Below are positions 1-8,548 of a stretch of DNA of 64,000 bases, piece after piece. Made by a program: the position numbers and the translations under genes. The notes beneath the pieces were generated by a model that saw only the letters and a program-made list of their open reading frames with translations, had not been told where the DNA came from and searched no databases. The first letter of the stretch is position 1, and each line of letters starts with the position of its first letter. The stretch is from Collinsella sp. GTDB taxonomy: Bacteria; Actinomycetota; Coriobacteriia; Coriobacteriales; Coriobacteriaceae. The stretch is from positions 1 to 64,000 of the forward strand of contig DXMU01000007.1 in NCBI GenBank assembly GCA_019414025.1. Reading direction: 5' to 3'.

Positions 1-33
1 TTTCCCGATGTCCAAGAAATGGGAGGCAGTTCA

Positions 34-55
34 CAGGCACCTTTGTGGTGGTTTT
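34..55. repeat. Decayed copy of the AGGCACCTTTG palindromic repeat
   Basis: The stretch AGGCACCTTTGTGGTGG plus a T-run matches one arm of the palindromes at 46647-46679 and 47343-47375 (AGGCACCTTTGCGGCGG). The other arm is poorly preserved here. It lies just 3' of selC and may once have been a terminator. The resemblance is seen directly; decay is inference. Confidence 0.4.
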
Positions 56-67
56 GGCGAGATGCGT

Positions 68-164
68 TGGCGGGAACGGATGTGAATCGAACACATCCAA
101 GACGTTTTGCACGCCTCACAACGGTTTTGAAGACCGCGGGGCCCACCGGAGCCCATCCGCTCCC
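68..164 (-). tRNA. selC: tRNA-Sec (anticodon UCA)
   Basis: The minus strand folds as a selenocysteine tRNA. It has an 8-bp acceptor stem (GGGAGCGG with CCGTTCCC), the anticodon loop GTCTTCAAAACC with anticodon TCA, a long variable arm, the T-loop GTTCGATTC and an encoded CCA. At 97 nt it is longer than a normal tRNA, as expected for tRNA-Sec. It lies 62 nt downstream of selB on the same strand, so selA-selB-selC may be one transcript. It reads UGA codons such as the one in selD at 9548-9550. Confidence 0.96.
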
Positions 165-226
165 GAACGTGGCGGTATTTTACCAAACCCAACAGACCAC
201 AACCGAAAAGAGCGATGCGGAAACCG

Positions 227-2191
227 CTAACGCAGCGATCTCAGACCGCCGGCCTCCTTGTCGAGTACTGTAAAGCGCACGGCATCCAGGTGCTCCAAGA
301 TGCTAATGGTTCGTTTGCGCGACACGCCCAGGGCTTCGCGCAGCACACTCGTGGTGGCGGCGCCGCCAGCAGCCTCGATAGCCGTCGCAACAACCTCACG
401 CGCATGGGCCTCGGCAGCGGCGGACAAGGCAACGTCGCGCTCGACCTTAACGATCGAGTGGTTGAGCGAAAGCTCGCGCAGTGCACGCGTCATGGTGTCG
501 CGATCGAGCTGCAACTGTTCGCTCACCTCGGGAAGCGTCGGCGCATTAAGACCGGCCTCATCCAGCAGGGCCACGATACGCTGGCCAGCCTCGCGCACCA
601 CGCGTATCGCCGCGGCGGCGGAATGCGGGTCGAACACCTCGGCACCGTCGACGGCGCACACGCCACGTGCACAGCCCTCGGCAATAAGTGCCATCGCGAC
701 ATCGTTACCGGCGCCCGGCCAAGCCGCGTGCGCGACCGCACCGGACGTAAAGCCGATCTCCTTGGGAGCCGCCGCGTGCATGGAGGACAAGGCCGCAGCC
801 AGCACATCCATTGCAGCATCGAGAGCCGAGGCATCTGCGTAGAGCACCGCACCGCCCGCAGCAAGCTCGCACACGGCAGCCTGGTCCACAAGCCCACGCA
901 AAACGATCTCGACCTCGCCGGTAACAAGATCGAGCGCTGCGGCAACACCGGCAGCAGCAACAGGCAGCGTTTGCAGCGCCAGCCACGCGTGTACGCCGTC
1001 CGCGACATCTCCGGACTCAAGCGCCGCATACAACGCGCGCTCCCCCGCCGACAGGACCCGCGCGCGGCGACAGCGCGATAGCAGGACGCGTCCGCCGCCA
1101 AGCAGCGAAATCGGCGAATACGACAGAATGACGGCATGATCGCCGGCGCGCAACGGCAGCGGCCGTTCCAGGCGCACCTGCACCACACGCGTCTCGCCGA
1201 CCGCAATAGGCGGCTCGTCGTCTAAAAGCATAATGCGGCCGAGCACCTCAGCCGTGCCCGCCATAACGTGCACGCGTGTACCCGAAGCAAGAACGCCGGC
1301 TCGCACGCCATCGCGCCCCACATATGTCAGTTGCATCAAAAAGCGCAGCGTCTGGCCCACGCGACCCTCGACGCCGAGCATCTCGCCGCGCTTGAGGCCC
1401 GCCACGCCATCGCCCACCAGGTTCAGGGCGATGCGCTGGCCGGGAACCGCGCACTGGGTATCCCCGTGAACCTGCACCCCGCGCACGCGACAGCGCGTTT
1501 GCGACGGCAGCGCAACGAGCTCATCGCCAACCGAAACGGGACCGTCGTGCAGCGTACCCGTCACGACGGTTCCGGTGCCGCGGATGCTAAAGCAACGGTC
1601 GATGGGAAGACGGGGCGCGGCGCCCGAGCCAGCGGTCGCCTCCAGATGCTCCGACCAGCACGAACAAACCGTGTTATCGAGCGTCGTAAGCAGCTCGTCC
1701 AGGCCCTCGCCCGTCTTGGAGGACACCGGCACTATAGAGGCACCCGCAAACACGGTCCCGTCCAGAAACGCCTCGACATCGAGCTCCGCCAGCGCGGCAA
1801 TCTCGTGGTCGGCCAAATCGCGCATCGTGAGTGCGACGACCATGCGCGTCACACCCAACAGCTCCAGAATCCGAACGTGCTCGCGGGTCTGCGGCATCAC
1901 GCCCTCAACGGCCGAAACCGCCAGCAACGCAACGTCCACGCCGGTGGCGCCCTGCACCATGGCGCGCAGATAGTGCGCATGCCCGGGTACGTCGACCAAG
2001 CCGACAAGCTTGCCGCTGGGAAGCTCGAGCTCGCCAAAGCCGAGCTCAGTGGTCATGCCTCGGCGCCGTTCGACCTCCAGACGGTCGGGATTTTTGCCGG
2101 TCAGCGCCTCGATAAGGGCCGACTTTCCATGGTCAACGTGTCCCGCCGTTCCGACGACAACGGGACATTCGACAAGCTCACGCGCCGTCAT
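227..2191 (-). CDS. selB: Selenocysteine-specific translation elongation factor SelB
   Basis: SelB is the GTPase that carries Sec-tRNA to ribosomes stalled at UGA codons followed by a SECIS hairpin. The 654-residue protein begins with an EF-Tu-like G domain (GHVDHGKS at residues 17-24, then DVPGH), followed by beta-barrel domains and a C-terminal region of winged helices that in the family binds SECIS RNA. I chose the ATG at 2191 because it overlaps the selA stop codon in an ATGA arrangement, which implies translational coupling. An in-frame ATG 15 codons upstream would lie inside selA. Confidence is high from the family signature and the sel context. Confidence 0.95.
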   Translation of the reverse strand: MTARELVECPVVVGTAGHVDHGKSALIEALTGKNPDRLEVERRRGMTTELGFGELELPSGKLVGLVDVPGHAHYLRAMVQGATGVDVALLAVSAVEGVMPQTREHVRILELLGVTRMVVALTMRDLADHEIAALAELDVEAFLDGTVFAGASIVPVSSKTGEGLDELLTTLDNTVCSCWSEHLEATAGSGAAPRLPIDRCFSIRGTGTVVTGTLHDGPVSVGDELVALPSQTRCRVRGVQVHGDTQCAVPGQRIALNLVGDGVAGLKRGEMLGVEGRVGQTLRFLMQLTYVGRDGVRAGVLASGTRVHVMAGTAEVLGRIMLLDDEPPIAVGETRVVQVRLERPLPLRAGDHAVILSYSPISLLGGGRVLLSRCRRARVLSAGERALYAALESGDVADGVHAWLALQTLPVAAAGVAAALDLVTGEVEIVLRGLVDQAAVCELAAGGAVLYADASALDAAMDVLAAALSSMHAAAPKEIGFTSGAVAHAAWPGAGNDVAMALIAEGCARGVCAVDGAEVFDPHSAAAAIRVVREAGQRIVALLDEAGLNAPTLPEVSEQLQLDRDTMTRALRELSLNHSIVKVERDVALSAAAEAHAREVVATAIEAAGGAATTSVLREALGVSRKRTISILEHLDAVRFTVLDKEAGGLRSLR

Positions 2192-3645
2192 CGACGCAAA
2201 CCCGCCCGCACGGCATCCGTCAACGCAGACGCACACAGGTCAAGGTCGGTATCGTGCAAAAGCGTGCGGACGTCAAACAGCACCTGGTCGCGCTGCACGC
2301 GCGTCACAACCGGCGTATCGGGTTCTTGAACCATGGCGCGCTTTAGGCCATCGGCGGACAGGCGCCCATCGGCGGGACAGACGGCAACGCAAAATGTTGG
2401 GAGCTCGACGGTCGGCAGCGAGCCGCCGCCGGGGGCAGAGGCGCCCTCGACAACCTGCAATTCCACCGCCTCCTCGCACTGAGCCTCGCGAAGTTTACGC
2501 AGCATGCGGTCGCGCAGGCGCTTGGCCTGACGCTCGAGCGGAGCCGGCGCGCCGGATAGCATGTTGAGCACCGGAATCTCCCGATGTGCCGTATCGGAAC
2601 CGGCCACATACAGGCGCAGGGTGGCCTCGAGGGCCGCGAGCGTGAGCTTGCCGGGGCGAAGCGCGCGCATCAGCGGATGCGAGGCACAAGTGGCAATCGC
2701 CTGGTCGCTGCCGAGAATAATGCCCGCCTGCGAAGCACCGAGTAGCTTGTCGCCCGAGCACGAGACAAGGTCAGCGCCGGCGCAAAGCGAGGCGGACGTG
2801 GACTTCTCCCCCGCATCGGCGAGCACCCCGTCTGCAAGCAAAGCACCCGAGCCTTGGTCCTCGTAAAGCAAAAGCCCGTGCTCATGCGCCAGCGCAGAAA
2901 GCTCCGCCACGGAAACCTCCTCGTGGAAGCCCTCGATGCGGTAGTTGGAAGGATGAACCTTCAGGATCATCGCCGTGTTGGGCGTGATGGCGCTTCGATA
3001 ATCATCCAGATGCGTGCGGTTGGTCGAGCCCACCTCGACAAGCTTGGCGCCCGAGGCCGCCATGATGTCGGGAATGCGGAAGCTACCGCCCACCTCGACC
3101 AGCTCGCCGCGACTCACGATGACCTCTTTGCCGCACGCATGCGCGGCAAGCACCAGCAGCACCGCCGCGGCGTTATTGTTGACGACCAGGGCGTCCTGCG
3201 CCCCCGTGAGCGTGCGCAGCAGACGCGCGGCATGCTCTTTGCGGCCCCCGCGAGCGCAGGTTGAGACGTCATACTCAAGCGTGCTGTAGCCGCGAGCGAC
3301 ATCGGTCACCGCCCGCACCGCTGCGGGCGCGAGCGGAGCGCGGCCCAGGTTGGTGTGAATCACAACGCCCGTCGCGTTAACGGCAGGGCGCAGGGTCGGC
3401 AGCGACAGGCGGTGGCACCGCCGCTCGATAGCCAAGGCGAGCTCGCGCTTATTCCTAGCGGGGGCGCCAGAGCGAATCGCCGCGCGCTCGGCATCGAGCT
3501 CGGCGTCAATCGCCTCGCGCACCAACGTGTCGCCCGCATCGCCGGCAGCCTTCATGACCGGCCACTCGGCCAGCAGCTCGTGCACGGCGGGAATGGAGCG
3601 CAGGCGGTCGCGCACCTCGGCAGGCATGGATTCGCAGTCGCTCAT
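2188..3645 (-). CDS. selA: L-seryl-tRNA(Sec) selenium transferase
   Basis: SelA is a PLP enzyme that converts seryl-tRNA(Sec) to selenocysteinyl-tRNA(Sec) using selenophosphate from SelD. The 485-residue protein has the expected N-terminal tRNA-binding region, HTNLGRAPL, and the fold-type I motif SCSGDKLLGASQAG, whose Lys should bind PLP. I start at 3645 because GAAGGGC lies 5 nt upstream; an in-frame ATG 17 codons earlier has no ribosome binding site. Its stop overlaps the selB start. Confidence 0.95.
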   Translation of the reverse strand: MSDCESMPAEVRDRLRSIPAVHELLAEWPVMKAAGDAGDTLVREAIDAELDAERAAIRSGAPARNKRELALAIERRCHRLSLPTLRPAVNATGVVIHTNLGRAPLAPAAVRAVTDVARGYSTLEYDVSTCARGGRKEHAARLLRTLTGAQDALVVNNNAAAVLLVLAAHACGKEVIVSRGELVEVGGSFRIPDIMAASGAKLVEVGSTNRTHLDDYRSAITPNTAMILKVHPSNYRIEGFHEEVSVAELSALAHEHGLLLYEDQGSGALLADGVLADAGEKSTSASLCAGADLVSCSGDKLLGASQAGIILGSDQAIATCASHPLMRALRPGKLTLAALEATLRLYVAGSDTAHREIPVLNMLSGAPAPLERQAKRLRDRMLRKLREAQCEEAVELQVVEGASAPGGGSLPTVELPTFCVAVCPADGRLSADGLKRAMVQEPDTPVVTRVQRDQVLFDVRTLLHDTDLDLCASALTDAVRAGLRR

Positions 3646-3722
3646 GGAAAGCCCTTCGACATAATCAATAAAAAGCAGGCCCCCCTTGGTCGTCATCGGC
3701 CAAAATGTGACGACGCGAATAC

Positions 3723-3807
3723 AAAAGGGACAGGTCCATTATGGCAGCTCGCGACAAGACGGCGAAGCGCCTCGTCCAAAACCTGCCAAAATAAACCTGT
3801 CCCTTTT
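3723..3807. repeat. Long inverted repeat with 13-bp arms containing GGGACAGGT
   Basis: AAAAGGGACAGGT at 3723-3735 is repeated exactly inverted at 3795-3807, with 59 nt between. It lies between the end of the formate channel gene and the start of selA. On the minus strand the downstream arm is followed by TTTTGT, so it may end the channel transcript. The GGGACA core recurs at 22233, 46647 and 47343. Confidence 0.6.
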
Positions 3808-3830
3808 TGGTCGGTTATGGGTTGGGTCCT

Positions 3831-4667
3831 TTAGGACTCTTTGTTGGCGTAGATAAACCAGTAGCCCAGCGCCACGATCAGGGCGCCACCTACGATATTG
3901 CCCAGCGTGGCGACCGAAAGGTTGAGCGCCAACCCGGCGGCGTTGAGGGCATCGGCGCCGGCGACATCGGCTCCATAGCCGCACGCGTGCATCACGGCAC
4001 CCATGGGCAAAAAGTACATGTTGGCAACGCAGTGCTCAAAACCGCATGACACAAAGGCGGCGATAGGCAGCAGAATACCCACGACTTTATCGACCACGGT
4101 CTTGCCGGCGGTACCGATCCATACAGCCAGGCACACAAAGATGTTGCACAGAATGCCGCGGAAGAAGATGGTGACGGCGTCAATCGAAACCTTACCGGCG
4201 GCGACACTCACCATGGTGTTGGCAACGGCCTCGCCGTTGAGCTTATAAATAGCTGCCATGTAAACCAAAAAGACAACGAACAGCGCGCCGGCAAAGTTGC
4301 CGATCCACACAACGACCCAAGCCTTGAGCATCTGGACGAGCGTGATCTTTTTGCTCTTGAGCGCGCAGACCATAAGCGAGTTGCCGGTAAACAGTTCCGC
4401 GCCGCAAATGAGCACGAGCACCAGTCCCAGGCAAAAGCACAGGCCGCCCACAAAGCGCTGAGCGCCCCAGCCAAGGGACGCATCGCTCAGAAAGACCGTG
4501 AAGAACAGACCGCCGAAGGCGATGAACGCGCCGGCGAACATGGCGAGCAAAAATGCCTTCGAGGCAGGCAGACTGGCCTTGGTAACGCCGGCGGCCTCGG
4601 TCTTGGTCTCGATTGCGGCAGGCGCCAGGCAGTCGGGGATGGGGTATTCTGCCTTGAAATCTGCCAT
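3831..4667 (-). CDS. Formate/nitrite transporter family channel (FocA-like)
   Basis: This is a 278-residue integral membrane protein of the FNT family, pentameric channels that pass formate, nitrite or hydrosulfide. It shows about six hydrophobic segments, the Omega-loop region LICGAELFTGNSL, and the conserved pore histidine context CGFEHCVANMYFLP. The start at 4667 follows AGAAGTG at a normal distance; an earlier in-frame ATG has no such site. Its position beside selA and selB suggests formate as substrate, linked to a selenoprotein formate dehydrogenase outside the window. That link is inference; nitrite or HS- cannot be excluded. Confidence 0.88.
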   Translation of the reverse strand: MADFKAEYPIPDCLAPAAIETKTEAAGVTKASLPASKAFLLAMFAGAFIAFGGLFFTVFLSDASLGWGAQRFVGGLCFCLGLVLVLICGAELFTGNSLMVCALKSKKITLVQMLKAWVVVWIGNFAGALFVVFLVYMAAIYKLNGEAVANTMVSVAAGKVSIDAVTIFFRGILCNIFVCLAVWIGTAGKTVVDKVVGILLPIAAFVSCGFEHCVANMYFLPMGAVMHACGYGADVAGADALNAAGLALNLSVATLGNIVGGALIVALGYWFIYANKES

Positions 4668-4735
4668 GTCAGTCACTTCTTTCCTAATCAGCAGGGACGA
4701 GCATTGCCAATGCAAAGGCCCCGCGTCGGACGGTC

Positions 4736-4774
4736 AAAACAAAACAGGTCAGAAGTAAACGTACCTCTGACCTG
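4736..4774 (-). terminator. Intrinsic terminator of the tRNA-Pro/tRNA-Gly transcript
   Basis: CAGGTCAGA (4745-4753) pairs with TCTGACCTG (4766-4774). On the minus strand the stem is followed by TTTTGTTTTG. It lies 10 nt after tRNA-Gly. Confidence 0.8.
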
Positions 4775-4783
4775 CAAATTACT

Positions 4784-4857
4784 TGGAGCGGGCGACGGGA
4801 ATCGAACCCGCGTCATCAGCTTGGAAGGCTGGGGTTCTACCATTGAACTACGCCCGC
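4784..4857 (-). tRNA. tRNA-Gly (anticodon UCC)
   Basis: On the minus strand the sequence runs from GCGGGCGTAG to an encoded CCA. It has a 7-bp acceptor stem, the anticodon arm CAGCCTTCCAAGCTG (TCC) and the T-loop GGTTCGATTCC. Length is 74 nt. It follows tRNA-Pro by 6 nt and shares its promoter and terminator. Confidence 0.96.
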
Positions 4858-4863
4858 AAGATA

Positions 4864-4940
4864 TGGTCGGGACGACAGGATTTGAACCTGCGACATCCTG
4901 CTCCCAAAGCAGGCGCGCTACCAAACTGCGCCACGTCCCG
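4864..4940 (-). tRNA. tRNA-Pro (anticodon UGG)
   Basis: On the minus strand the sequence runs from CGGGACGTGG to an encoded CCA. It has a 7-bp acceptor stem, the anticodon arm CTGCTTTGGGAGCAG (TGG) and the T-loop GGTTCAAATCC. Length is 77 nt. It is first in the two-tRNA unit, about 50 nt downstream of a strong promoter. Confidence 0.96.
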
Positions 4941-4991
4941 AAGGTGTTGAGCAGCTAAGGTCTAAACCTTGCGTGTCCCAAAGCGAAGGAA

Positions 4992-5020
4992 ATTATAGGG
5001 GAGACTCCCCGCCTGTGCAA
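4992..5020 (-). promoter_or_regulatory. Promoter of the tRNA-Pro/tRNA-Gly unit
   Basis: On the minus strand TTGCAC (5015-5020) and TATAAT (4992-4997) are separated by exactly 17 nt, a near-consensus housekeeping sigma promoter. The spacer contains the perfect odd palindrome GGGGAGTCTCCCC. The predicted start lies about 50 nt before tRNA-Pro. Confidence 0.85.
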
Positions 5021-5031
5021 GCGACGATACC

Positions 5032-6390
5032 CTAGCTCCTCGAATGTGCGACAAACCGGCTGTGGAGCAGGCCAATCACAAACGCCACCACGGCAACCGG
5101 CGCCCATGCGGCTCCAATGTCGGCCAGCGGCAGCGCATCGAACGGCAGCCACACGCCTGCAAAGAACGCGTCGCGGATCGAGGTGATCACGCTCTGCACC
5201 GCGACAACGCCGCCGACCCAGACCCACACCTGCGGATGCGCGTCGCAAAAACCGTGCACTAGGCCCATAAGCACCAGAACAATTGCAACAGGGTACAGGG
5301 CGTTGAGCATGGGCACCGAGAACATGAGGATCACGTCGAGGCCCACGTTTGAGAGCACGCACGAAAACGCCGCGAACACAAAGGCGGGTATCGCAAAGGG
5401 ACGGCGCATGGCCTCCTCGGAAGCCTCTGCTCCCCCTTCGACCACATACGTCTCGCAGAAGTAACGCGAGCAGCAGCTGATGAGGCCGATGCATACGTTC
5501 ATGCAGGCGAGGAAGAAGATCGCAAAGACCACGACCGTGCCGGCAAGGCCAAAGTGCATGGAGGCCGAGCGGGCGAGGATGGCGGCTCCGTTGGTGGCAT
5601 CGGGCATCACGGTGCTCAGCTGCGTGCCGGCAAGCGCCAGACCGCAGTAGATGATGGCCATGAGCACACCAGCGATCACGCCGGAGCGCGAAATCTCGAA
5701 GGCCACGCGCTTGTCGTCGGTAACGCCCAGCTCGTGGATGGTCTCGGCGATGATGATGCCAAAGGCGAGCGACGCGAGCAGGTCCATGGTCTGATAGCCG
5801 GTCAAAAAGCCCTGCACGGCGGCACCGGCATCGTAAGGAGCCTGCGGCGCGGCAGCGGAACCCAGCGGCGAGACCACGGCAGCGCCCACGACCAATACGA
5901 TAAGGGCGATGAGCGCGGGGCCCGTAATGCGGCCGAGCACGCGCGTAATGACACCCGGGCGCAGCGTGAGCACAAAGGCGACGGCAAAGAAGGCGACGGC
6001 AAACACCAGGCGGGCCGTGCCGAGCGAGACACCCTCGGGCAGCAGCGGCACCAGCATCTCGAAGGCCGTGGAGCTCGTGCGCGGAATGGCCAGACACGGA
6101 CCGATAGCCAGATACACCGCCGCGACAAAAAACTCGCCAAACTTGGGGTGCACACGACCGGCAAGCTCGCGCGCCGTTCCGGCAAGTGCCACGGCGATAA
6201 AGCCCATGACGGGAAGGCCGATGGCGGCAATCAGAAAGCCGAGCATGGCGAGCGGCGTGGCAGAGCCCGCCTGCAGCGCCAGCAGCGGCGGAATAATGAG
6301 GTTGCCGGCGCCAAAGAGCATCGAGAACAGGGCGATGCCGACGGTGAGGACATGGTCGGAGCGCAGACCGCGCGGGGCGGATGATGCCAT
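5032..6390 (-). CDS. brnQ: Branched-chain amino acid:cation symporter (BrnQ/LIVCS family)
   Basis: This is a 452-residue polytopic membrane protein with about twelve hydrophobic segments. It opens with the family signature FSMLFGAGNLIIPP around residues 20-33. LIVCS carriers import Leu, Ile and Val with Na+ or H+. The start at 6390 follows AAAGGTGG; an in-frame ATG 13 codons upstream is less well placed. The upstream operon's terminator (6411-6442) ends about 20 nt before this start, so expression needs read-through or a promoter inside the upstream gene. Confidence 0.9.
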   Translation of the reverse strand: MASSAPRGLRSDHVLTVGIALFSMLFGAGNLIIPPLLALQAGSATPLAMLGFLIAAIGLPVMGFIAVALAGTARELAGRVHPKFGEFFVAAVYLAIGPCLAIPRTSSTAFEMLVPLLPEGVSLGTARLVFAVAFFAVAFVLTLRPGVITRVLGRITGPALIALIVLVVGAAVVSPLGSAAAPQAPYDAGAAVQGFLTGYQTMDLLASLAFGIIIAETIHELGVTDDKRVAFEISRSGVIAGVLMAIIYCGLALAGTQLSTVMPDATNGAAILARSASMHFGLAGTVVVFAIFFLACMNVCIGLISCCSRYFCETYVVEGGAEASEEAMRRPFAIPAFVFAAFSCVLSNVGLDVILMFSVPMLNALYPVAIVLVLMGLVHGFCDAHPQVWVWVGGVVAVQSVITSIRDAFFAGVWLPFDALPLADIGAAWAPVAVVAFVIGLLHSRFVAHSRS

Positions 6391-6410
6391 AGGACCACCT
6401 TTCGGGTCGA

Positions 6411-6442
6411 AACAAAACGGGACGGGCAAAAGACCCGTCCCG
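6411..6442 (-). terminator. Intrinsic terminator of the selD operon
   Basis: CGGGACGGG (6418-6426) pairs with CCCGTCCCG (6434-6442) over a short loop. On the minus strand the stem is followed by TTTTGTT. It lies 15 nt after the cysteine-desulfurase-like gene. Confidence 0.88.
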
Positions 6443-6456
6443 CAAGTATATACGCT

Positions 6457-7596
6457 TTAGCAGGCTAAATCGTGCAGAGCGTCAATCGCGGTGTCGACTT
6501 CCTCGTCCGTGTTGAAATACCCAAACGAGAAGCGAACGACACCCTGGCGCTCGGTCCCCAGTGCGCGGTGCATGAGCGGAGCGCAGTGGGCGCCGGGGCG
6601 CGTCGCAATCCCCCACCCTTGCATGAGCGCGTCCGAGACCTCGGCCGAATCGATATCGCCCACGTTAAGCGAAACGATCGCCGAGCGCACGGGCTGGTCA
6701 AACGCACCGTAGAGCGCAATGCCGGGAATGTCGCGAACGCCGGCGAGGAAGCGCTCGGCAAGCGCACGTTCGCGTGCCGCAATCGCCTCTACCCCGCCCT
6801 GGGCCTCGATAACGTCGAGGCCGGCGGAAAGGCCGGCGATACCGTGACCGTTGAGCGTGCCTGCCTCAAGACGCGTGGGCCACTCTTGCGGCTGCAGCGC
6901 ATCGAAGCTGCGCACGCCCGTGCCACCCATGGCCCAAGGAGCCACGTCAATGCCTTCCGCCACGGCTAGGCCACCGGTCCCCTGCGGGCCCATGAGCCCC
7001 TTGTGGCCGGTAAAGCACACCACGTCGAGCCCCATGACCTGCATATCGATATGCGCCGTGCCGGCAGACTGCGAGGCATCGACGATCACAAGCGCGCCGG
7101 CCGCATGGGCCATGGCAGCCACGCGTGCAATGTCGACCGCGTTGCCGGTCACATTGGAGGCGTGTGTCACCACCACGGCACGCGTGCCCGGCGTGACCAG
7201 CTGCTCGAGCTCGTCGTAGTCGAGCACGCCGTTCGCGTCGCAGCCCGCATGCTCAACAGTCACGCCCTGCTCTGCCGCCAGGCGGTTGAGCGGACGCAGC
7301 ACGGAGTTGTGTTCGAGCACCGTCGTGACCACACGATCGCCGGGGCGCACCACGCCGTTGATGGCGGTGTTGAGCGCCGCCGTGGAGTTGGGCGTAAAAC
7401 AAATATGGTCCACCCGCGGGCAGCCCAGCAAGCGCGCAAGCTTGGTGCGGCAGCTGTGGATGGTGCGCGCCGCGTCGAGCGCACCCGACGTGGCGCCTCG
7501 CCCAGCATTGCCGAGCGAGCACATCGCCTGCACCACGGCATCGATGACCGCCTGAGGTTTGTGCATGGTCGTCGCCGCGTTATCCAGGTAGATCAT
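6457..7596 (-). CDS. Cysteine desulfurase family protein (class V aminotransferase)
   Basis: This 379-residue PLP enzyme is of the NifS/SufS type, which removes sulfur or selenium from cysteine or selenocysteine. Visible motifs are the N-terminal YLDNAATT, the PLP-lysine region CFTGHKGLMGPQGTGG, and the active-site Cys loop RPGAHCAP near the C-terminus. I start at 7596 because this ATG overlaps the stop of the upstream gene (ATGA) and is preceded by GGGAGGT. As the last gene of selD-yedF-DUF3343-csd, it probably supplies reduced selenium for SelD. That role is inferred from context. Confidence 0.88.
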   Translation of the reverse strand: MIYLDNAATTMHKPQAVIDAVVQAMCSLGNAGRGATSGALDAARTIHSCRTKLARLLGCPRVDHICFTPNSTAALNTAINGVVRPGDRVVTTVLEHNSVLRPLNRLAAEQGVTVEHAGCDANGVLDYDELEQLVTPGTRAVVVTHASNVTGNAVDIARVAAMAHAAGALVIVDASQSAGTAHIDMQVMGLDVVCFTGHKGLMGPQGTGGLAVAEGIDVAPWAMGGTGVRSFDALQPQEWPTRLEAGTLNGHGIAGLSAGLDVIEAQGGVEAIAARERALAERFLAGVRDIPGIALYGAFDQPVRSAIVSLNVGDIDSAEVSDALMQGWGIATRPGAHCAPLMHRALGTERQGVVRFSFGYFNTDEEVDTAIDALHDLAC

Positions 7597-7844
7597 CGCA
7601 CGACCTCCCACATATCGATCACAGTAAAGCCCTCGGTGGGAACGTCCGCCGCGGCAAGCTCGCTTCGCAGCAGTGGTTCATTTTCAGGCAGGGCTTTCCA
7701 TGCCAGGCCGCAGCCGGCAGCAACCTCTCCGGGTACGGGAATCGTTCGCCCGGGAAGGCCACGCTCACGGCACAGAGACTCGCAGCCCATGGCGGCCGCC
7801 GTGGTGGGAAACGTGATGACAAGCGCCGGGCGCTTTTCTCTCAT
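7593..7844 (-). CDS. DUF3343-type small protein (putative Se/S carrier)
   Basis: This 83-residue soluble protein resembles DUF3343 proteins, which in many anaerobes lie between yedF and a cysteine desulfurase gene. It carries FPTTAAAMGCESLC near residues 12-25 and a GCG at about 44-46, possible redox or chalcogen-carrying cysteines. It starts 18 nt after yedF and its stop overlaps the next start, so the two are probably translated together. No biochemical function is established that I can name. A role shuttling selenium is inference. Confidence 0.75.
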   Translation of the reverse strand: MREKRPALVITFPTTAAAMGCESLCRERGLPGRTIPVPGEVAAGCGLAWKALPENEPLLRSELAAADVPTEGFTVIDMWEVVR

Positions 7845-7862
7845 GGCAATCCCACCCAGGCG

Positions 7863-8489
7863 CTACGGACGCACGACGCGGCCGGCCTGCTCCATCTTTT
7901 CGACGATCACGTACATGTTCGTGACATCGCCCACGGCAAGCTGGTCCTTAATGCCAAAGTGGTCGAGGCAGGTGCCGCAGGTAAGGATCTCGACACCCTG
8001 CTCGGCCAGGCCCTTGAGGTCGTCAAGCACCGGTGACCCCTCGACGGTGAGTTTGGCGCCGCCGTTGTAGAAGAGCATCGTGGCGGGCAGCTCCTCCTGC
8101 TGCGTCACGGCAAAGATAAAGGCCTTCATGAGCTTGTGGCCCAGCTCATCGTCGCCGCGACCCATGCAATCGGTGTAGACGGCCACAACCAGCTTGCCCT
8201 TGCCGGCGCTGGCGTCGCAGAAAGCGGCGCCGTCCTGCTCAGGATCGGCCACGGCAACGGCGCCGGCGGTCGCCACGATCACGTGCCACTCGGCATCGGC
8301 GACCTTCTCGACCGAGGCCGTGCAGCCCTTTTCCTGTGCCATCTTGGAGATGTTCTTGACGGCCGTCTCGTTGTCGACCGAGGTCACGACAACACCCTCG
8401 CCATCAAGCTGCTTCAGAGCTTTGAGCGTCTTGACGACGGGCAGCGGGCAGGCATCGCCCATGGCATTGACTTCAATTTTGGTAGACAT
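7863..8489 (-). CDS. yedF: Sulfurtransferase-like selenium metabolism protein YedF
   Basis: The 208-residue protein joins an N-terminal TusA-like domain (ACPLPVVKTLKAL near residues 13-25, with the CPxP motif) to a C-terminal DsrE/F-like domain with CGTCLDHFG near residue 180. This two-domain form is the one found with selD in selenium-using anaerobes. Start 8489 follows GAAAGGA; a longer open frame upstream lacks a site. It lies 59 nt after selD. It is likely a persulfide or perselenide relay, by context only. Confidence 0.88.
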   Translation of the reverse strand: MSTKIEVNAMGDACPLPVVKTLKALKQLDGEGVVVTSVDNETAVKNISKMAQEKGCTASVEKVADAEWHVIVATAGAVAVADPEQDGAAFCDASAGKGKLVVAVYTDCMGRGDDELGHKLMKAFIFAVTQQEELPATMLFYNGGAKLTVEGSPVLDDLKGLAEQGVEILTCGTCLDHFGIKDQLAVGDVTNMYVIVEKMEQAGRVVRP

Positions 8490-8548
8490 AGCAAATCCTT
8501 TCAAAAGGGACCGCCCAGAACAGTAGACGGTCGCATAAACGGTTTTCC

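Noticed and set aside
4688..4958. Short open frames across the tRNA-Gly/tRNA-Pro genes
   Set aside because: They translate tRNA sequence and have no coding evidence.
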